From Treponema primitia ZAS-2 (lineage in GTDB: Bacteria > Spirochaetota > Spirochaetia > Treponematales > Breznakiellaceae), in assembly GCF_000214375.1 (NCBI RefSeq), contig NC_015578.1, positions 434,001 to 498,000 on the forward strand: DNA of 64,000 nt, in the 5' to 3' direction. The first letter of the stretch is position 1. Each line of letters begins with the position of its first letter. The translations under genes and the position numbers were made by a program. Under the pieces are notes generated by a model. It was given only the letters and a program-made list of their open reading frames with translations, made no database searches and was not told the DNA's origin. Of this stretch, positions 9,971 to 18,991 are shown one piece after another.

Positions 9971-11071
9971 ATGAAGATATTATATGATCACCAAGTATTT
10001 TCATGGCAGAAGTTTGGTGGGATTTCCCGTTATTTTTATGAATTAATGATGCACAGTCAAGGTCTATTCGATTATGAATTATCAGGAATATTTTCTGATA
10101 ATGAATATATGGGAACATTAAAAACATATAAAAATTTTTTAATACCATATCAATTTAAAGGGAAGCAAAGAATAGTAAATACACTGAATAGAACACAATC
10201 AATTAATTTAATAAAAAAAGCAAAATATGATATCATACATCCTACATATTATGATCCATATATATTGAAATTGAAAAAAACAAATAGAATTCCACTTATC
10301 ATTGATGTACATGATATGATTTATGAAAAATTTCCGAAAAATTTTAGAAATCCTCAAAAAGTTATAAATAATAAAAGAAAATATTTTATTCGGGCAGATA
10401 AGATAGTCGCAACATCAGAAAAAACGAAAGAGGATTTATTATCAATTTATTCTGATATTCCTGAAAATAAGATTGTTGTGATTTATCGTGGAAATACTTT
10501 TCCTGTTAATAATATCGAACAAGAAAAAGAAAGATATTTGTTGTTTACCGGAAGTAGACATGGATATAAAAATTTTAATAATTTTATTATTGCAATAGCT
10601 CCATTAATGAATAAATATAATTTAAAATTAATTTGTACCGGACAGAAATTTTCCAATAAAGAAATGAGATTATTTGAAAATTATAAAATAGAAAATATGG
10701 TTTTTTGTAAAATGGTAACAGATTGTGAATTAATAGAATTATATCGTAAGGCTTCTGCTTTTATCTTTCCATCACTTTACGAAGGATTTGGATTGCCAAT
10801 TCTTGAAGCCTTTTCTTCTGGGTGCCCGATAATTCTTAGTAATTCTAGCTGTTTTCCCGAAATAGCTGGTGATGCGGCCGAATATTTTGACCCTTGTAGT
10901 TTAGAAGATATGCGTGTGGTTATTGAGAAAGTAATAACATCTTCTAGCCTTCGGGAACAATTAATAAGTAAAGGAAAAGAAAGGGTGAAACAATTTTCAT
11001 GGGAAAGATGTGCTAATGAAACAGCACAGGTATATTCGAGTTTATTAGGGAATGTGCAGCTTGCACGGTAA
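9971..11071 (+). CDS. Glycosyltransferase family 4
   Basis: A 366-residue GT-B enzyme. ATG 9971 is chosen because it aligns with the natural N-terminus MKILYDHQVFSWQKFGGISR; an in-frame start at 9899 runs through the upstream remnant. FGGISRYFYEL is the acceptor-side glycine loop, and FPSLYEGFGLPILEAFSSG near residue 280 is the GT4 EGFGLP(x)LEA motif that binds the nucleotide-sugar diphosphate. It transfers a sugar with retention in a glycan assembly path. Last of the very AT-rich genes before composition rises. Confidence 0.9.
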   Translation: MKILYDHQVFSWQKFGGISRYFYELMMHSQGLFDYELSGIFSDNEYMGTLKTYKNFLIPYQFKGKQRIVNTLNRTQSINLIKKAKYDIIHPTYYDPYILKLKKTNRIPLIIDVHDMIYEKFPKNFRNPQKVINNKRKYFIRADKIVATSEKTKEDLLSIYSDIPENKIVVIYRGNTFPVNNIEQEKERYLLFTGSRHGYKNFNNFIIAIAPLMNKYNLKLICTGQKFSNKEMRLFENYKIENMVFCKMVTDCELIELYRKASAFIFPSLYEGFGLPILEAFSSGCPIILSNSSCFPEIAGDAAEYFDPCSLEDMRVVIEKVITSSSLREQLISKGKERVKQFSWERCANETAQVYSSLLGNVQLAR

Positions 11072-11106
11072 GGAAAAACAAAATGATGATAAGGAATTGA
11101 ATATTC

Positions 11107-12114
11107 ATGAATGAAGAACAGGATAACGAAAAAGGGATTAATTTAATTGATGTTCTTGCGATACTTTGGCATCGAAAGGTTATGATAATTGTTACTACTC
11201 TTATTGCTATAGTTGGAGTGGTTATATATTCGGTTTTATCCCTCGTCTTGCCTCCTGAAAAATCCCCACTTCCCAATCAATATACTCCTACAGCCCTCAT
11301 GCTCATTAATAATAGCTCTTCATCAGGTAGTGGTATATCCACTATGCTTAGTGCAAGCGGCCTCGGAGGTTTATCAGCTCTTGCCGGAGTTAATGCTAGT
11401 GCATCTTTTAGTGATCTTGCCATTTTTCTTGTTAGTACTAATTCCTTTTTAGATGCAGTAGTTGATGAATTTGACCTTATTACTCAGTATAAAATCGAAA
11501 AATTCCCGCGAGCGGAAAGCCGGAAAAAAGTAAAGAAGCAGCTTACTGCATCCTATGATGAGAAAAGCGGTGTTTTTAGCCTTAGTTTTACCGATATTAA
11601 TCCGGTTTTTGTGCAGCAAGTGGTTAATTTCTGTATGCATTATCTTGAAGCCTGGTTTAACGAATTGGGCCTTGATAAAAATAAGCTGGAACGGGAAAAC
11701 CTGGAACGAAACATCGAAAATACCTTCCGGGAAATACAAAATTTGGAGCAGGAAAGCCAGAAATTGGGTGTTTCGGTTACCGGTGGTGGGGCGGCAGCGA
11801 CTATACCCTCAATAGCCTTAGAACAGCGCCGTATTGCCTTGGAATTGGGCGCCCAACAGCAGGTTTATACTCAGCTTAAAGTCCAGTATGAACTTCTGAA
11901 AGTAACCATGGCCAGCGAAAAGCCGGTTTTCCAAATCCTTGAAATGGCCGAAATTCCGGACCAGAAATCCGGTCCGAACCGGGGAATGCTTTGCATTATC
12001 GTAACCTTTGCTGCCGGTTTTTTTTCAGTGTTCCTCGCCTTTATTATGAATGCTATCGCTAATATCAGAAAAGACCCTGAAGCCATGGCAAAACTGCGGG
12101 GGACCCATACTTGA
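11107..12114 (+). CDS. Wzz/GumC-type polysaccharide chain-length determinant
   Basis: A 335-residue inner-membrane protein with two membrane spans, about residues 25-48 and 295-320. The periplasmic region between them has a helical EREN/LEQESQ stretch around residues 195-240. The N-terminal INLIDVLAILWHRKVMII is the usual Wzz start. No C-terminal tyrosine kinase domain is fused. Such proteins set glycan chain length and couple the Wzy polymerase to export. Base composition climbs from AT-rich at the 5' end to GC-rich at the 3' end. The final codons and the sequence after them are partly repeated before the SLBB gene at 15.5 kb. Confidence 0.8.
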   Translation: MNEEQDNEKGINLIDVLAILWHRKVMIIVTTLIAIVGVVIYSVLSLVLPPEKSPLPNQYTPTALMLINNSSSSGSGISTMLSASGLGGLSALAGVNASASFSDLAIFLVSTNSFLDAVVDEFDLITQYKIEKFPRAESRKKVKKQLTASYDEKSGVFSLSFTDINPVFVQQVVNFCMHYLEAWFNELGLDKNKLERENLERNIENTFREIQNLEQESQKLGVSVTGGGAAATIPSIALEQRRIALELGAQQQVYTQLKVQYELLKVTMASEKPVFQILEMAEIPDQKSGPNRGMLCIIVTFAAGFFSVFLAFIMNAIANIRKDPEAMAKLRGTHT

Positions 12115-12115
12115 A
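12097..12115 (+). repeat. Junction repeat, copy 1 (wzz 3' end)
   Basis: CGGGGGACCCATACTTGAA closes the Wzz-like gene. An 18-of-19 match lies at 15526-15544, just before the SLBB export gene. After copy 1 the frame TTG-AAA-CTG-CGA looks like the start of a signal peptide, as does TTG-AAG-CGG after copy 2. This fits an original wzz-slbb junction that was split by an inserted module. Confidence 0.6.
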
Positions 12116-12177
12116 ACTGCGATTAATTATTCTTCGTTTTGCTATCTATTTATGCCTCAATAATTCTGGTGAAAACA

Positions 12178-13797
12178 ATGAAAAATAAAAACTGGTTGTA
12201 CCTATTTATTTCTGTTATGCCGCCATTTATATTTATGTTTTATTTTTATGCAAGAAATTCTTCATATCTGAATTACTGGCATGTTTTTATTGTGGCGATA
12301 ACTTTAGCATTTTGTGGTGCTATTTTTTATTGGATTGTTGCCTTGGTTGGAAAATCGTCACAGGCAGCATCGCTTATGATAGTTGTTTTTTGGATATTAT
12401 TTTTTATCATTGGAAATATTTATAGAAAAATATTACTTCCAATAGTTGTACGTTTATCCAGGTTGTCCAGATATTCAATATTGTTTATATTGATAATTTT
12501 GTTTTTAGTTGTCGTGTTTTGTATTGGACATCGGTTACGAAAAAAAGAACCATTTTTATTTATAGCTGTATTTGAAGCGGCTATATTTTTGTTGAATATT
12601 GTCCCTGCAACTTTTTCATTTGTTTCAAGTAAGAATTCGCCCGTTTCTGATTTAGGTTACGTAAAAACATTTAACATTGACTCTGATACTCTAACCCCCA
12701 ATATATATTGGTTGTTTATGGACGGCATGCTGGGATTCAAAGCTATGGAAGACCTCTTTGACGATTCTCAGTTGAAATTTGAATCTCACTTAATAGAGCG
12801 CGGTTTTCTTGTTAACCGTGAGGCACAGTTCGAAATAGGTCATGCCACTGTCAGAGCTGTTCCAGCATTAATGAGTCCTAATTATTATGACTCAACCATG
12901 ACCCCTATACTGACATCAATTAATCTGGATAATTATGATTCGTCCCAGAAGTCTTTAACGAACTTGGATACGATTTTTGGACGGCGAAACAATGAGTTGC
13001 TTCTGGGATTTAATGCCAGAGGCTATCAAACAAATATTCTCGCAATTAGCCTCACTAGATATTTTTATCCAGTGACGACACATTATTATATTAATGGGAA
13101 AGAATTAAAAATAAACGGTATGGATGTTTCGGAGCTTGCAAGTATTAACCAACTAGAGGAACTTTTTGAGCTTCTAGAAAACACGGCGCTTTCCGGTCTC
13201 ATTTTTACACATATAATAATTCCTTTTATTGGGAAATTTAAGGATAACTCGATGGAAATGATAAATATAAAATCATCTGGTATTGATAAAAAATCAATCT
13301 ACGGAGCTGCTTATCCAGGCGGCGATACTTGGCATATTGACGCTTTAGCTAAAATAATGGAAAGACCGGAACCGCAAATATGCATCATACATGATTCAAA
13401 AGCTCATTTTCCTTTTTATTTAAATGAAGATGGTTCTACTGCTGCCAGAACAGAAAGAACGATTTTGGACCCTTATAATTATCCACCTCAGCATCGTTAT
13501 GTAAGAAATATGCTGGTTAACTTTATTGACCTGATTATTGCTTCAGATCCTGATGCAGTAATCGTGATACAGGCTGATCATGGTTTGCATAGTGAAGAAA
13601 CCCGGAAACAAATGCTTGCGATATCTGGCGGTGACGCAGAAAAAGTACGGTTAATGCAAAATCAGACAATGAGCGCGGTAAGGATACCGGAACGTTGGGG
13701 CGGTTTGGATGTGCCACTTGATCCGCTTAATATTACCCGGGAATTGGTCAATCGGTATGTTGGCCCTAATTATGAATTATTGGATGCCCATCCATAA
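12178..13797 (+). CDS. Membrane protein with alkaline-phosphatase/sulfatase-like domain
   Basis: About 539 residues from ATG 12178 (frames further upstream use TTG). Residues 1-150 carry about five hydrophobic spans. The rest resembles the alkaline phosphatase superfamily: NIYWLFMDGMLG provides the first metal-binding aspartate region and VIVIQADHGLH the second (DHG) motif. LTA synthase-like and phosphoglycerol/phosphoethanolamine transferases share this plan, acting on the outside of the inner membrane. Together with the tiny downstream protein it forms a pair commonly seen in polysaccharide loci. Substrate is unknown. Confidence 0.65.
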   Translation: MKNKNWLYLFISVMPPFIFMFYFYARNSSYLNYWHVFIVAITLAFCGAIFYWIVALVGKSSQAASLMIVVFWILFFIIGNIYRKILLPIVVRLSRLSRYSILFILIILFLVVVFCIGHRLRKKEPFLFIAVFEAAIFLLNIVPATFSFVSSKNSPVSDLGYVKTFNIDSDTLTPNIYWLFMDGMLGFKAMEDLFDDSQLKFESHLIERGFLVNREAQFEIGHATVRAVPALMSPNYYDSTMTPILTSINLDNYDSSQKSLTNLDTIFGRRNNELLLGFNARGYQTNILAISLTRYFYPVTTHYYINGKELKINGMDVSELASINQLEELFELLENTALSGLIFTHIIIPFIGKFKDNSMEMINIKSSGIDKKSIYGAAYPGGDTWHIDALAKIMERPEPQICIIHDSKAHFPFYLNEDGSTAARTERTILDPYNYPPQHRYVRNMLVNFIDLIIASDPDAVIVIQADHGLHSEETRKQMLAISGGDAEKVRLMQNQTMSAVRIPERWGGLDVPLDPLNITRELVNRYVGPNYELLDAHP

Positions 13798-13829
13798 TAA
13801 TATCGTTAGAGAAAGATAAGGAGAAATTT

Positions 13830-14009
13830 ATGTACCTTGATCCAGGTTTTGGGAGCATGGTTATTCAGTTGCTTATCGCGGGAATCGCTGCTGCGGGTTC
13901 TTTTTTTTATATTTTTCGGCAAAAACTAAAGATATTTTTTATCCGGCTAAGAAATAAAAAAAACAAAAGCAAGGCGGAAGAAGATGTAACTCCCGCTAAA
14001 TTCGAATAA
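13830..14009 (+). CDS. Small membrane protein of the YLDPG type
   Basis: A 59-residue protein starting MYLDPGFGSMVIQLLIAG, with one hydrophobic span (about residues 9-30) and a lysine-rich tail (RNKKNKSKAEE). A strong AAGGAG ribosome site lies 6 bases before ATG. Small proteins with this N-terminal YLDPGxGS motif recur beside phosphatase-like and methyltransferase genes in surface-glycan loci; their role is unknown. It sits 32 bases after the phosphatase-like gene and 11 before the methyltransferase, so all three look like one unit. Confidence 0.7.
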   Translation: MYLDPGFGSMVIQLLIAGIAAAGSFFYIFRQKLKIFFIRLRNKKNKSKAEEDVTPAKFE

Positions 14010-14020
14010 GTAGACGGCGT

Positions 14021-15400
14021 ATGATATCGATTGATACGGCAAAGCAAGAGAACGAATTTAGTTCCTTTCGGGACCCCTCGGGCTTGGTATTTGAACATGA
14101 TGGTCTGGTTTACCGGAAAATATACCCCGTATATATGAACCAGTACCGGCACTTGATGTCTTCTGGTTTATATGATGCGTTAATTACAGCACGGCTATTG
14201 GTCCCCCATGAGACAGTCAATCAGGAAAATCTTAATGAACTGCTGATCCTTCCTGAACAGGTGCCTTTTATTTCATATCCCTATGAATGGTGTTTTGAAC
14301 AGTACCAGGATGCTGCTTTAACAACCCTGCGTATACAGCTTCTAGCCATGCAGTTTGGCATGGCCCTGAAAGATGCAAGCGCCTATAATATCCAGTTTAT
14401 AAACGGGCACGCTGTGCTTATAGACACCCTGTCCTTTGAAATGTATAAAGAAGGCCCATGGGTTGCATACGGGCAATTTTGCAGACATTTTTTTGCACCC
14501 CTGATGCTTATGCTCCATGTGGATCAGCGTATGGGTAAACTGATGCAGGAGTATATTGACGGTATCCCCCTGGACCTTGCGGATCGGCTATTGCGAGGGA
14601 AAGGCGGGTTTGCCGCATGGCAGCATATACACATTCATGCCATGGCGGTGACTCGCTACGGGCAGGCAGGAGGGAAAGCAGGGGAGCCGCCTCGGCTAAC
14701 TCTCAGTAAAGCTATGCTTGTTGCGATGATTGAGTCGCTGATACGTTCAGTACAGAGCTTGAAGCCTAAAAAACAGATTACCGAATGGGGGGATTATTAT
14801 TCTGCCACGAATTATACCGATAATTCTGCGCAGCAGAAAGAAGCTCTTGTCGGGCGTTATCTGGACAGGACTGCCCCCGTTTCTCTGGTGTGGGATTTTG
14901 GCGCCAATGACGGGCGGTATTCCCGGTGTGCCATAGGCCAGGGCGCGTATGCCGTTGCATTTGATATTGATCCGGTTGCGGTAAGCCGGAATTACTTTGC
15001 TGCCCGAAAATCGGGGGAGAAAATGCTGCCCTTGTTGCTTGACCTGACCTGCCCGAGTCCCGCCATCGGCTTTGCAAACAGGGAACGCAAAACTATTGCC
15101 CAACGGAAGAGGCCGGATGTAGTCCTGATGCTGGCGGTAGTACACCATTTGGCTATTTCAAATAATTTGCCATTAGAGATGTTGGCAGCATGGCTGTCAT
15201 CATTATGTAAATATCTTATTATTGAGTTTGTGCCAAAAAGCGATTCACAGGTTGGACTATTGCTAAAAACACGCATTGATATATTTCCCGATTACCACGA
15301 GAAGGGGTTCGAATTGGCTTTTAGCAAGTATTTTCAATTATGTAAAAAGACATTGATACCGCAAAGCGAACGTACTTTGTATTTATTTAAGGCCACCTAA
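14021..15400 (+). CDS. Class I SAM-dependent methyltransferase, NoeA-like
   Basis: A 459-residue protein. The C-terminal half has the SAM-binding motif VWDFGANDGRYSR near residue 290, then AVAFDIDP (the acidic strand-2 end) and VVLMLAVVHHLAISNNLP as the motif IV region. The N-terminal half is a separate domain with a kinase-like DASAYNIQFINGHAVLIDT stretch. This two-part build matches large methyltransferases annotated near nodulation and capsule genes. The target is probably a glycan or lipid-linked intermediate, by context only. Confidence 0.65.
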   Translation: MISIDTAKQENEFSSFRDPSGLVFEHDGLVYRKIYPVYMNQYRHLMSSGLYDALITARLLVPHETVNQENLNELLILPEQVPFISYPYEWCFEQYQDAALTTLRIQLLAMQFGMALKDASAYNIQFINGHAVLIDTLSFEMYKEGPWVAYGQFCRHFFAPLMLMLHVDQRMGKLMQEYIDGIPLDLADRLLRGKGGFAAWQHIHIHAMAVTRYGQAGGKAGEPPRLTLSKAMLVAMIESLIRSVQSLKPKKQITEWGDYYSATNYTDNSAQQKEALVGRYLDRTAPVSLVWDFGANDGRYSRCAIGQGAYAVAFDIDPVAVSRNYFAARKSGEKMLPLLLDLTCPSPAIGFANRERKTIAQRKRPDVVLMLAVVHHLAISNNLPLEMLAAWLSSLCKYLIIEFVPKSDSQVGLLLKTRIDIFPDYHEKGFELAFSKYFQLCKKTLIPQSERTLYLFKAT

Positions 15401-15525
15401 AAACTATAATTGTCCCAAGATAAAAAATGGCGATTGATCAAAATAATTTTAAGGGTAATTTTATAGTAAACTGTTCAAAGTTTTCAAGGAAAATGATATT
15501 ACAAAATTTTCGGCTGATGAAATTA

Positions 15526-15544
15526 CGGGGGACCCACACTTGAA
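15526..15544 (+). repeat. Junction repeat, copy 2 (before SLBB gene)
   Basis: CGGGGGACCCACACTTGAA, an 18-of-19 match to the wzz end at 12097-12115. In frame it reads KLRGTHT then stop after an ATG, like the last residues of the Wzz protein, and the overlapping TTG begins the SLBB gene. Confidence 0.6.
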
Positions 15545-17003
15545 GCGGCAAATGATAGGTTTGTTCTTTTTACTTATACCTTTGAGTGCCTTTGCACAAG
15601 AGACCAGTGTTACCGAAGCAGCGCGGCAATCCAATGCTTTACAGCAATCCGCCCAGTTAGCCCTCTCCAGCCCCGATTACCGGGTCACTGCCGGGGACAT
15701 CTATACCCTGGAATATGCCGCCGGTACCGTCCCTGTGGTCTACAAGATCGTCGTGGATACCAGTTACCGCATTAAGGTCTCTAATCTGGGCGTGATTAAC
15801 GCCGCCGGGAAAAGTTACCAGCAGCTTAAGGCCGAAGTCGAAGCCATCGTTACCAACAACTACCCCTTAAGCGGGGGCCAGCTGGTCCTCACCTCCCCGG
15901 CGTCCTTCCGGGTCCAGATCGCCGGGGAGGTGCAAAATTCTCGGGAAGTCGTAACCTGGGCCTTAGCCCGGCTTTCCGGTCTCTTAGGCGACGAAAACCT
16001 AACCCCCTATTCCTCTCTTAGGGATGTGTCGGTAACATCCCTGAATGGCCAAACCCGGGCCTATGACCTCTTTAAGGCCCAGCGCTTCGGGGATATGTCC
16101 CAGGACCCCTATCTCCGCCCCGGGGATGTGATTACGGTGAACCATATTACCCGGGTGGTCTCCGTGACTGGGGAAGTGGAACGTCCTGGGGAATATCAGT
16201 TGCTGCCCGGGGAAAGCCTCCAGGAACTGGTTGCCTACTATGCCAGCGGACTCTCCCCGATAGCCGACCCTTCCCGGATAGAACTGGTGCGGCAGGTGGG
16301 GAGCGCTGTCGATTCAGGGGATAAGATCTACCTGACCCGGGATGCTATTAATTCAGGTTACCCCTTGCAGCATCTGGACACTATTCGGGTTCCTTCGATC
16401 GCTGAACTTATTCCGGTAATGTTTGTGGAGGGGGCGGTCCGGGTGACCGAAGAGGGGGACGAGCTGACCACCGCTACCCGGCTGACGATCCGGTTCAATG
16501 CAGGGGAGAACTACGCTTCCCTGGTACAGCGGAACCAGGCCTGGTTCTCGGCTATTTCGGACACTAAAAACGCCTACCTCATCCGGGGGGCTGAACGTAT
16601 TCCCTTAAACCTGAATCCTATGCTCTATGATTCGTCGTACCGCAGTCAGTATTTGGTGGAGCATAACGATACCCTGATCATTCCCTTCCGGCAGTACTTT
16701 GTAACGGTGTCCGGTGCGGTCTATTCGCCGGGGCGCTTCCCCTACATTCCTGACCGGTCCTGGGACTACTATATCGGCTTGGCCGGGGGCTTTCTTCCGG
16801 AACGAAATACCCGCGAGAAAGTGGATATCGTGGACCTGGCGGGGAAGAAGCTGACGAAGAAGGATATTATTACCCCGGAAACGAACATCACCGCTCGGGC
16901 GAACAGCGGACTGTATTATTTTAACCAGTATGGGCCGGTAATTACCACCGTGTTGTCTGTTGTTTCTACCTTTATTACCGTTACTCTGCTTATTACGCAG
17001 TAA
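15540..17003 (+). CDS. SLBB-domain polysaccharide export protein (Wza-like)
   Basis: A 487-residue exported protein. The N-terminus is a signal peptide, RQMIGLFFLLIPLSAFA, cut before QETS. A poly-export domain lies at about residues 45-140 (VTAGDIYTLEYAAG), followed by SLBB-type soluble-ligand beta-grasp repeats (VSVTGEVERPGEYQLLPGES and VSGAVYSPGRFPYIPDRS). A hydrophobic C-terminal helix (residues 465-485) would anchor or insert into the outer membrane. Such proteins form the outer-membrane exit pore and work with the Wzz-type protein. TTG 15540 or ATG 15552 may be the start. It is GC-rich, unlike the sugar genes before it. Confidence 0.8.
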   Translation: MKRQMIGLFFLLIPLSAFAQETSVTEAARQSNALQQSAQLALSSPDYRVTAGDIYTLEYAAGTVPVVYKIVVDTSYRIKVSNLGVINAAGKSYQQLKAEVEAIVTNNYPLSGGQLVLTSPASFRVQIAGEVQNSREVVTWALARLSGLLGDENLTPYSSLRDVSVTSLNGQTRAYDLFKAQRFGDMSQDPYLRPGDVITVNHITRVVSVTGEVERPGEYQLLPGESLQELVAYYASGLSPIADPSRIELVRQVGSAVDSGDKIYLTRDAINSGYPLQHLDTIRVPSIAELIPVMFVEGAVRVTEEGDELTTATRLTIRFNAGENYASLVQRNQAWFSAISDTKNAYLIRGAERIPLNLNPMLYDSSYRSQYLVEHNDTLIIPFRQYFVTVSGAVYSPGRFPYIPDRSWDYYIGLAGGFLPERNTREKVDIVDLAGKKLTKKDIITPETNITARANSGLYYFNQYGPVITTVLSVVSTFITVTLLITQ

Positions 17004-17064
17004 ATGCCATCTTATCTTCTTGTCTTTTGCCATCTAAAATTGACCATGAATTTGGATATTTTTC

Positions 17065-18120
17065 GTGTATAATGAAACCAATAGTATAGGTAATACGCGT
17101 TTTGATTACGTTGATGTATTAAGGGGTATTGCAGTTTTAGGAGTAATAGCAGTACATACTGGTCAACATGGAAATATTACTGTTCCTGATTTGATAAAGC
17201 CTGTCATTAATAATGGCCAAATGGGTGTACAACTTTTTTATCTAACCAGTGCTTTTACACTTTTCTTGTCATTGAAAACACGCTTTTCACATGAACATTT
17301 CCCTATTAGAAATTTTTTTATTAGAAGATATTTTAGAATTGCACCAATGTTTTATATAGCAATCATTGTTTATTATTTCGGATCGAATCAGCCGGGAATT
17401 ACAGTGTGGAATATTTTAGCGCATTTTACATTTTTACATGGTTTTAGGCCTTCGTGGATTAATACATTAGTTCCTGGAGGTTGGTCTGTTGGTGTTGAGA
17501 TGATATTTTATGCATTAATGCCTATAATATTTTATAAAGTAAATAATATAAATAGTGCTACAAAATTACTGCTAATTTCAATAATATTGATCCCGTTTTA
17601 TGTGTTGTTGTCAACAATAATTTCAGTTGGTGATTTTGGCTATTATTGGTATCAATTTTTTCCTAATCAATTACCTTTGTTTTGTTTGGGAATAATTATG
17701 TATTTTATCATTATTGAAAATAAAAGTTTGTGGGAAGTATCAAAAAGAACTTTGTTATTATTAAGCCTGTGTATATTGGGACTATTGTTTACCGGAGTAG
17801 GATCACATGTTTTATTTGGAATAGGGTTTTTGTTATTTTCAATTTCTCTGAGCCATGATAAATTAAAAATATTTGTAAACCCATTTTTTATTTATTTAGG
17901 TAAAATAAGCTTCAGTATGTATTTAGTACATTTTGGAGTATTAAAAATATTGACAAAAATAAAATTTATAGATTATGTAAATAATGGCATAATAAATTAT
18001 ATTATTAGGTTTGTTATCGTTACATTAATAGCAGCAATAATATCATCCGTGTCATATAATATTATTGAGAAACCATTTCAAAAAATAGGGGCTAAAATTA
18101 TAAAAAAAATGGAGAGGTAA
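17065..18120 (+). CDS. Acyltransferase 3 family membrane protein (OafA-like)
   Basis: A 351-residue protein with about ten hydrophobic spans. FDYVDVLRGIAVLGVIAVHTGQH gives the family's LRGxAxxxVxxxH signature with the catalytic histidine, and NFFIRRYFRIAPMFY gives the conserved R-R-F-R-I-x-P pattern. These enzymes O-acylate glycans or lipids using a cytoplasmic acyl-CoA. The start is GTG 17065 with no clear ribosome site. AT-rich like the first sugar block although separated from it by GC-rich genes, suggesting separate arrival. Confidence 0.85.
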   Translation: MYNETNSIGNTRFDYVDVLRGIAVLGVIAVHTGQHGNITVPDLIKPVINNGQMGVQLFYLTSAFTLFLSLKTRFSHEHFPIRNFFIRRYFRIAPMFYIAIIVYYFGSNQPGITVWNILAHFTFLHGFRPSWINTLVPGGWSVGVEMIFYALMPIIFYKVNNINSATKLLLISIILIPFYVLLSTIISVGDFGYYWYQFFPNQLPLFCLGIIMYFIIIENKSLWEVSKRTLLLLSLCILGLLFTGVGSHVLFGIGFLLFSISLSHDKLKIFVNPFFIYLGKISFSMYLVHFGVLKILTKIKFIDYVNNGIINYIIRFVIVTLIAAIISSVSYNIIEKPFQKIGAKIIKKMER

Positions 18121-18180
18121 CAATGCGCTTTTCGTTGTTTTCCTGGTGTTTTTATTTCCTTTAAAAATGACATTATTCAG

Positions 18181-18316
18181 AAAAATGTCCCGCCTATATT
18201 CTCCCCTGTCCTTACTTGGAGCGAATATACCCCACTGCTTACGTACTTGCTGCGGGGTATGTTGATTAATTCTTGTCCTTCCCGGCTTCCAGCAGCTTGC
18301 GCTTAAGCTCTGCAAT
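18181..18316. repeat. Dispersed repeat R1 upstream of toxin-antitoxin genes
   Basis: Matches 19520-19664 (R3) over about 140 bases with scattered differences, in the same orientation. It includes a hairpin around ATACCCC/GGGGTAT and ends CCAGCAGCTTGCGCTTAAGC. Read on the minus strand this tail encodes ELKRKLLEAGKDKN then stop, the type of coiled C-terminus seen at the end of Rpn/PD-(D/E)XK-family proteins. Confidence 0.6.
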
Positions 18317-18600
18317 CGTCTAGTCCGGACCTGTAGTCCATGGCCGCCTTCTCACGGAATAGAGTCCGCGCCCATAGTTCCCCTATCAGGGCTGCCATCT
18401 TTTCGACATTCCTATACTTGAAAAATATAGCCCACTTTTGGTCAGCAGGCAATACGGACATATCCTTTTTGCCGCTTACACAATCCTCGCCGTATCTGCT
18501 TGTAAGATTCACCCCGCTTTGCTTGGCCAGAGAGCATGCGGGTATAAGTGGGATAGCTTGATGAATACGTGTATGTTGTTCTCTCGAGAATGACATATTT
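18286..18600 (-). pseudogene. Fragment of an Rpn-like (PD-(D/E)XK transposase-family) gene
   Basis: On the minus strand a frame contains LPADQKWAIFFKYRNVEKMA followed by a basic EKAAMDYRS stretch, then in a shifted frame the ELKRKLLEAGK tail. This resembles the C-terminal half of Rpn-type recombination-promoting nucleases that are abundant in treponemes. The nuclease core is missing and the frame is broken, so it is a relic. The family call is from memory of such tails and is tentative. Confidence 0.4.
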
Positions 18601-18655
18601 TAAAAAAATGTCATAATAAAGTGAACTTTCCCGCCTATCTCTCCCTTGTCCATGT
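18581..18655. repeat. Dispersed repeat R2 just before antitoxin gene
   Basis: CTCTCGAGAATGACATATTT and the following 55 bases match 19491-19564 (R3). It contains an interrupted palindrome TGACAT...ATGTCA with an AT core, which could be an element end or a terminator. Together with R3 it brackets the toxin-antitoxin pair in direct orientation. Confidence 0.6.
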
Positions 18656-18700
18656 TTAAAATACTTGACAAATATGGCTATAGTGGCTAATATTTGAATC

Positions 18701-18991
18701 ATGATAACTGTAGGCGTTAAAAATTTAAAGGATCAGCTTTCCCTGTATTTACAATATGTCAAAAATGGGGAAAAGGTCATTATTACAGAGCATAATAAAA
18801 TTATTGCTGAATTATCGGTTCCTGCCCAAAAAGATGCTATATCAACATTTGAACAAAAGTTAGTTCAGTTAAGCGAAGAAGGGAAAGTAATACTTGCCAA
18901 AAGAACTATTTCATTAGTAAAAAAACCTAGGATAAAAGAAAAATTGGATTATATATCGGTTCTAAATGAAATACGGTCGGATAGAATATAA
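18701..18991 (+). CDS. Antitoxin, Phd/YefM type
   Basis: A 96-residue protein beginning MITVGVKNLKDQLSLYLQYV, the Phd/YefM N-terminal pattern (VxxLKxxLSxYLxxVKxGE) that binds operator DNA as a dimer. The C-terminal half (about 50-96) is charged and would wrap the toxin. Its stop overlaps the toxin start by one base (TAATG), so the pair is coupled. Autoregulation is expected from the family; no operator was recognised, and the promoter would fall in repeat R2. Confidence 0.8.
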   Translation: MITVGVKNLKDQLSLYLQYVKNGEKVIITEHNKIIAELSVPAQKDAISTFEQKLVQLSEEGKVILAKRTISLVKKPRIKEKLDYISVLNEIRSDRI

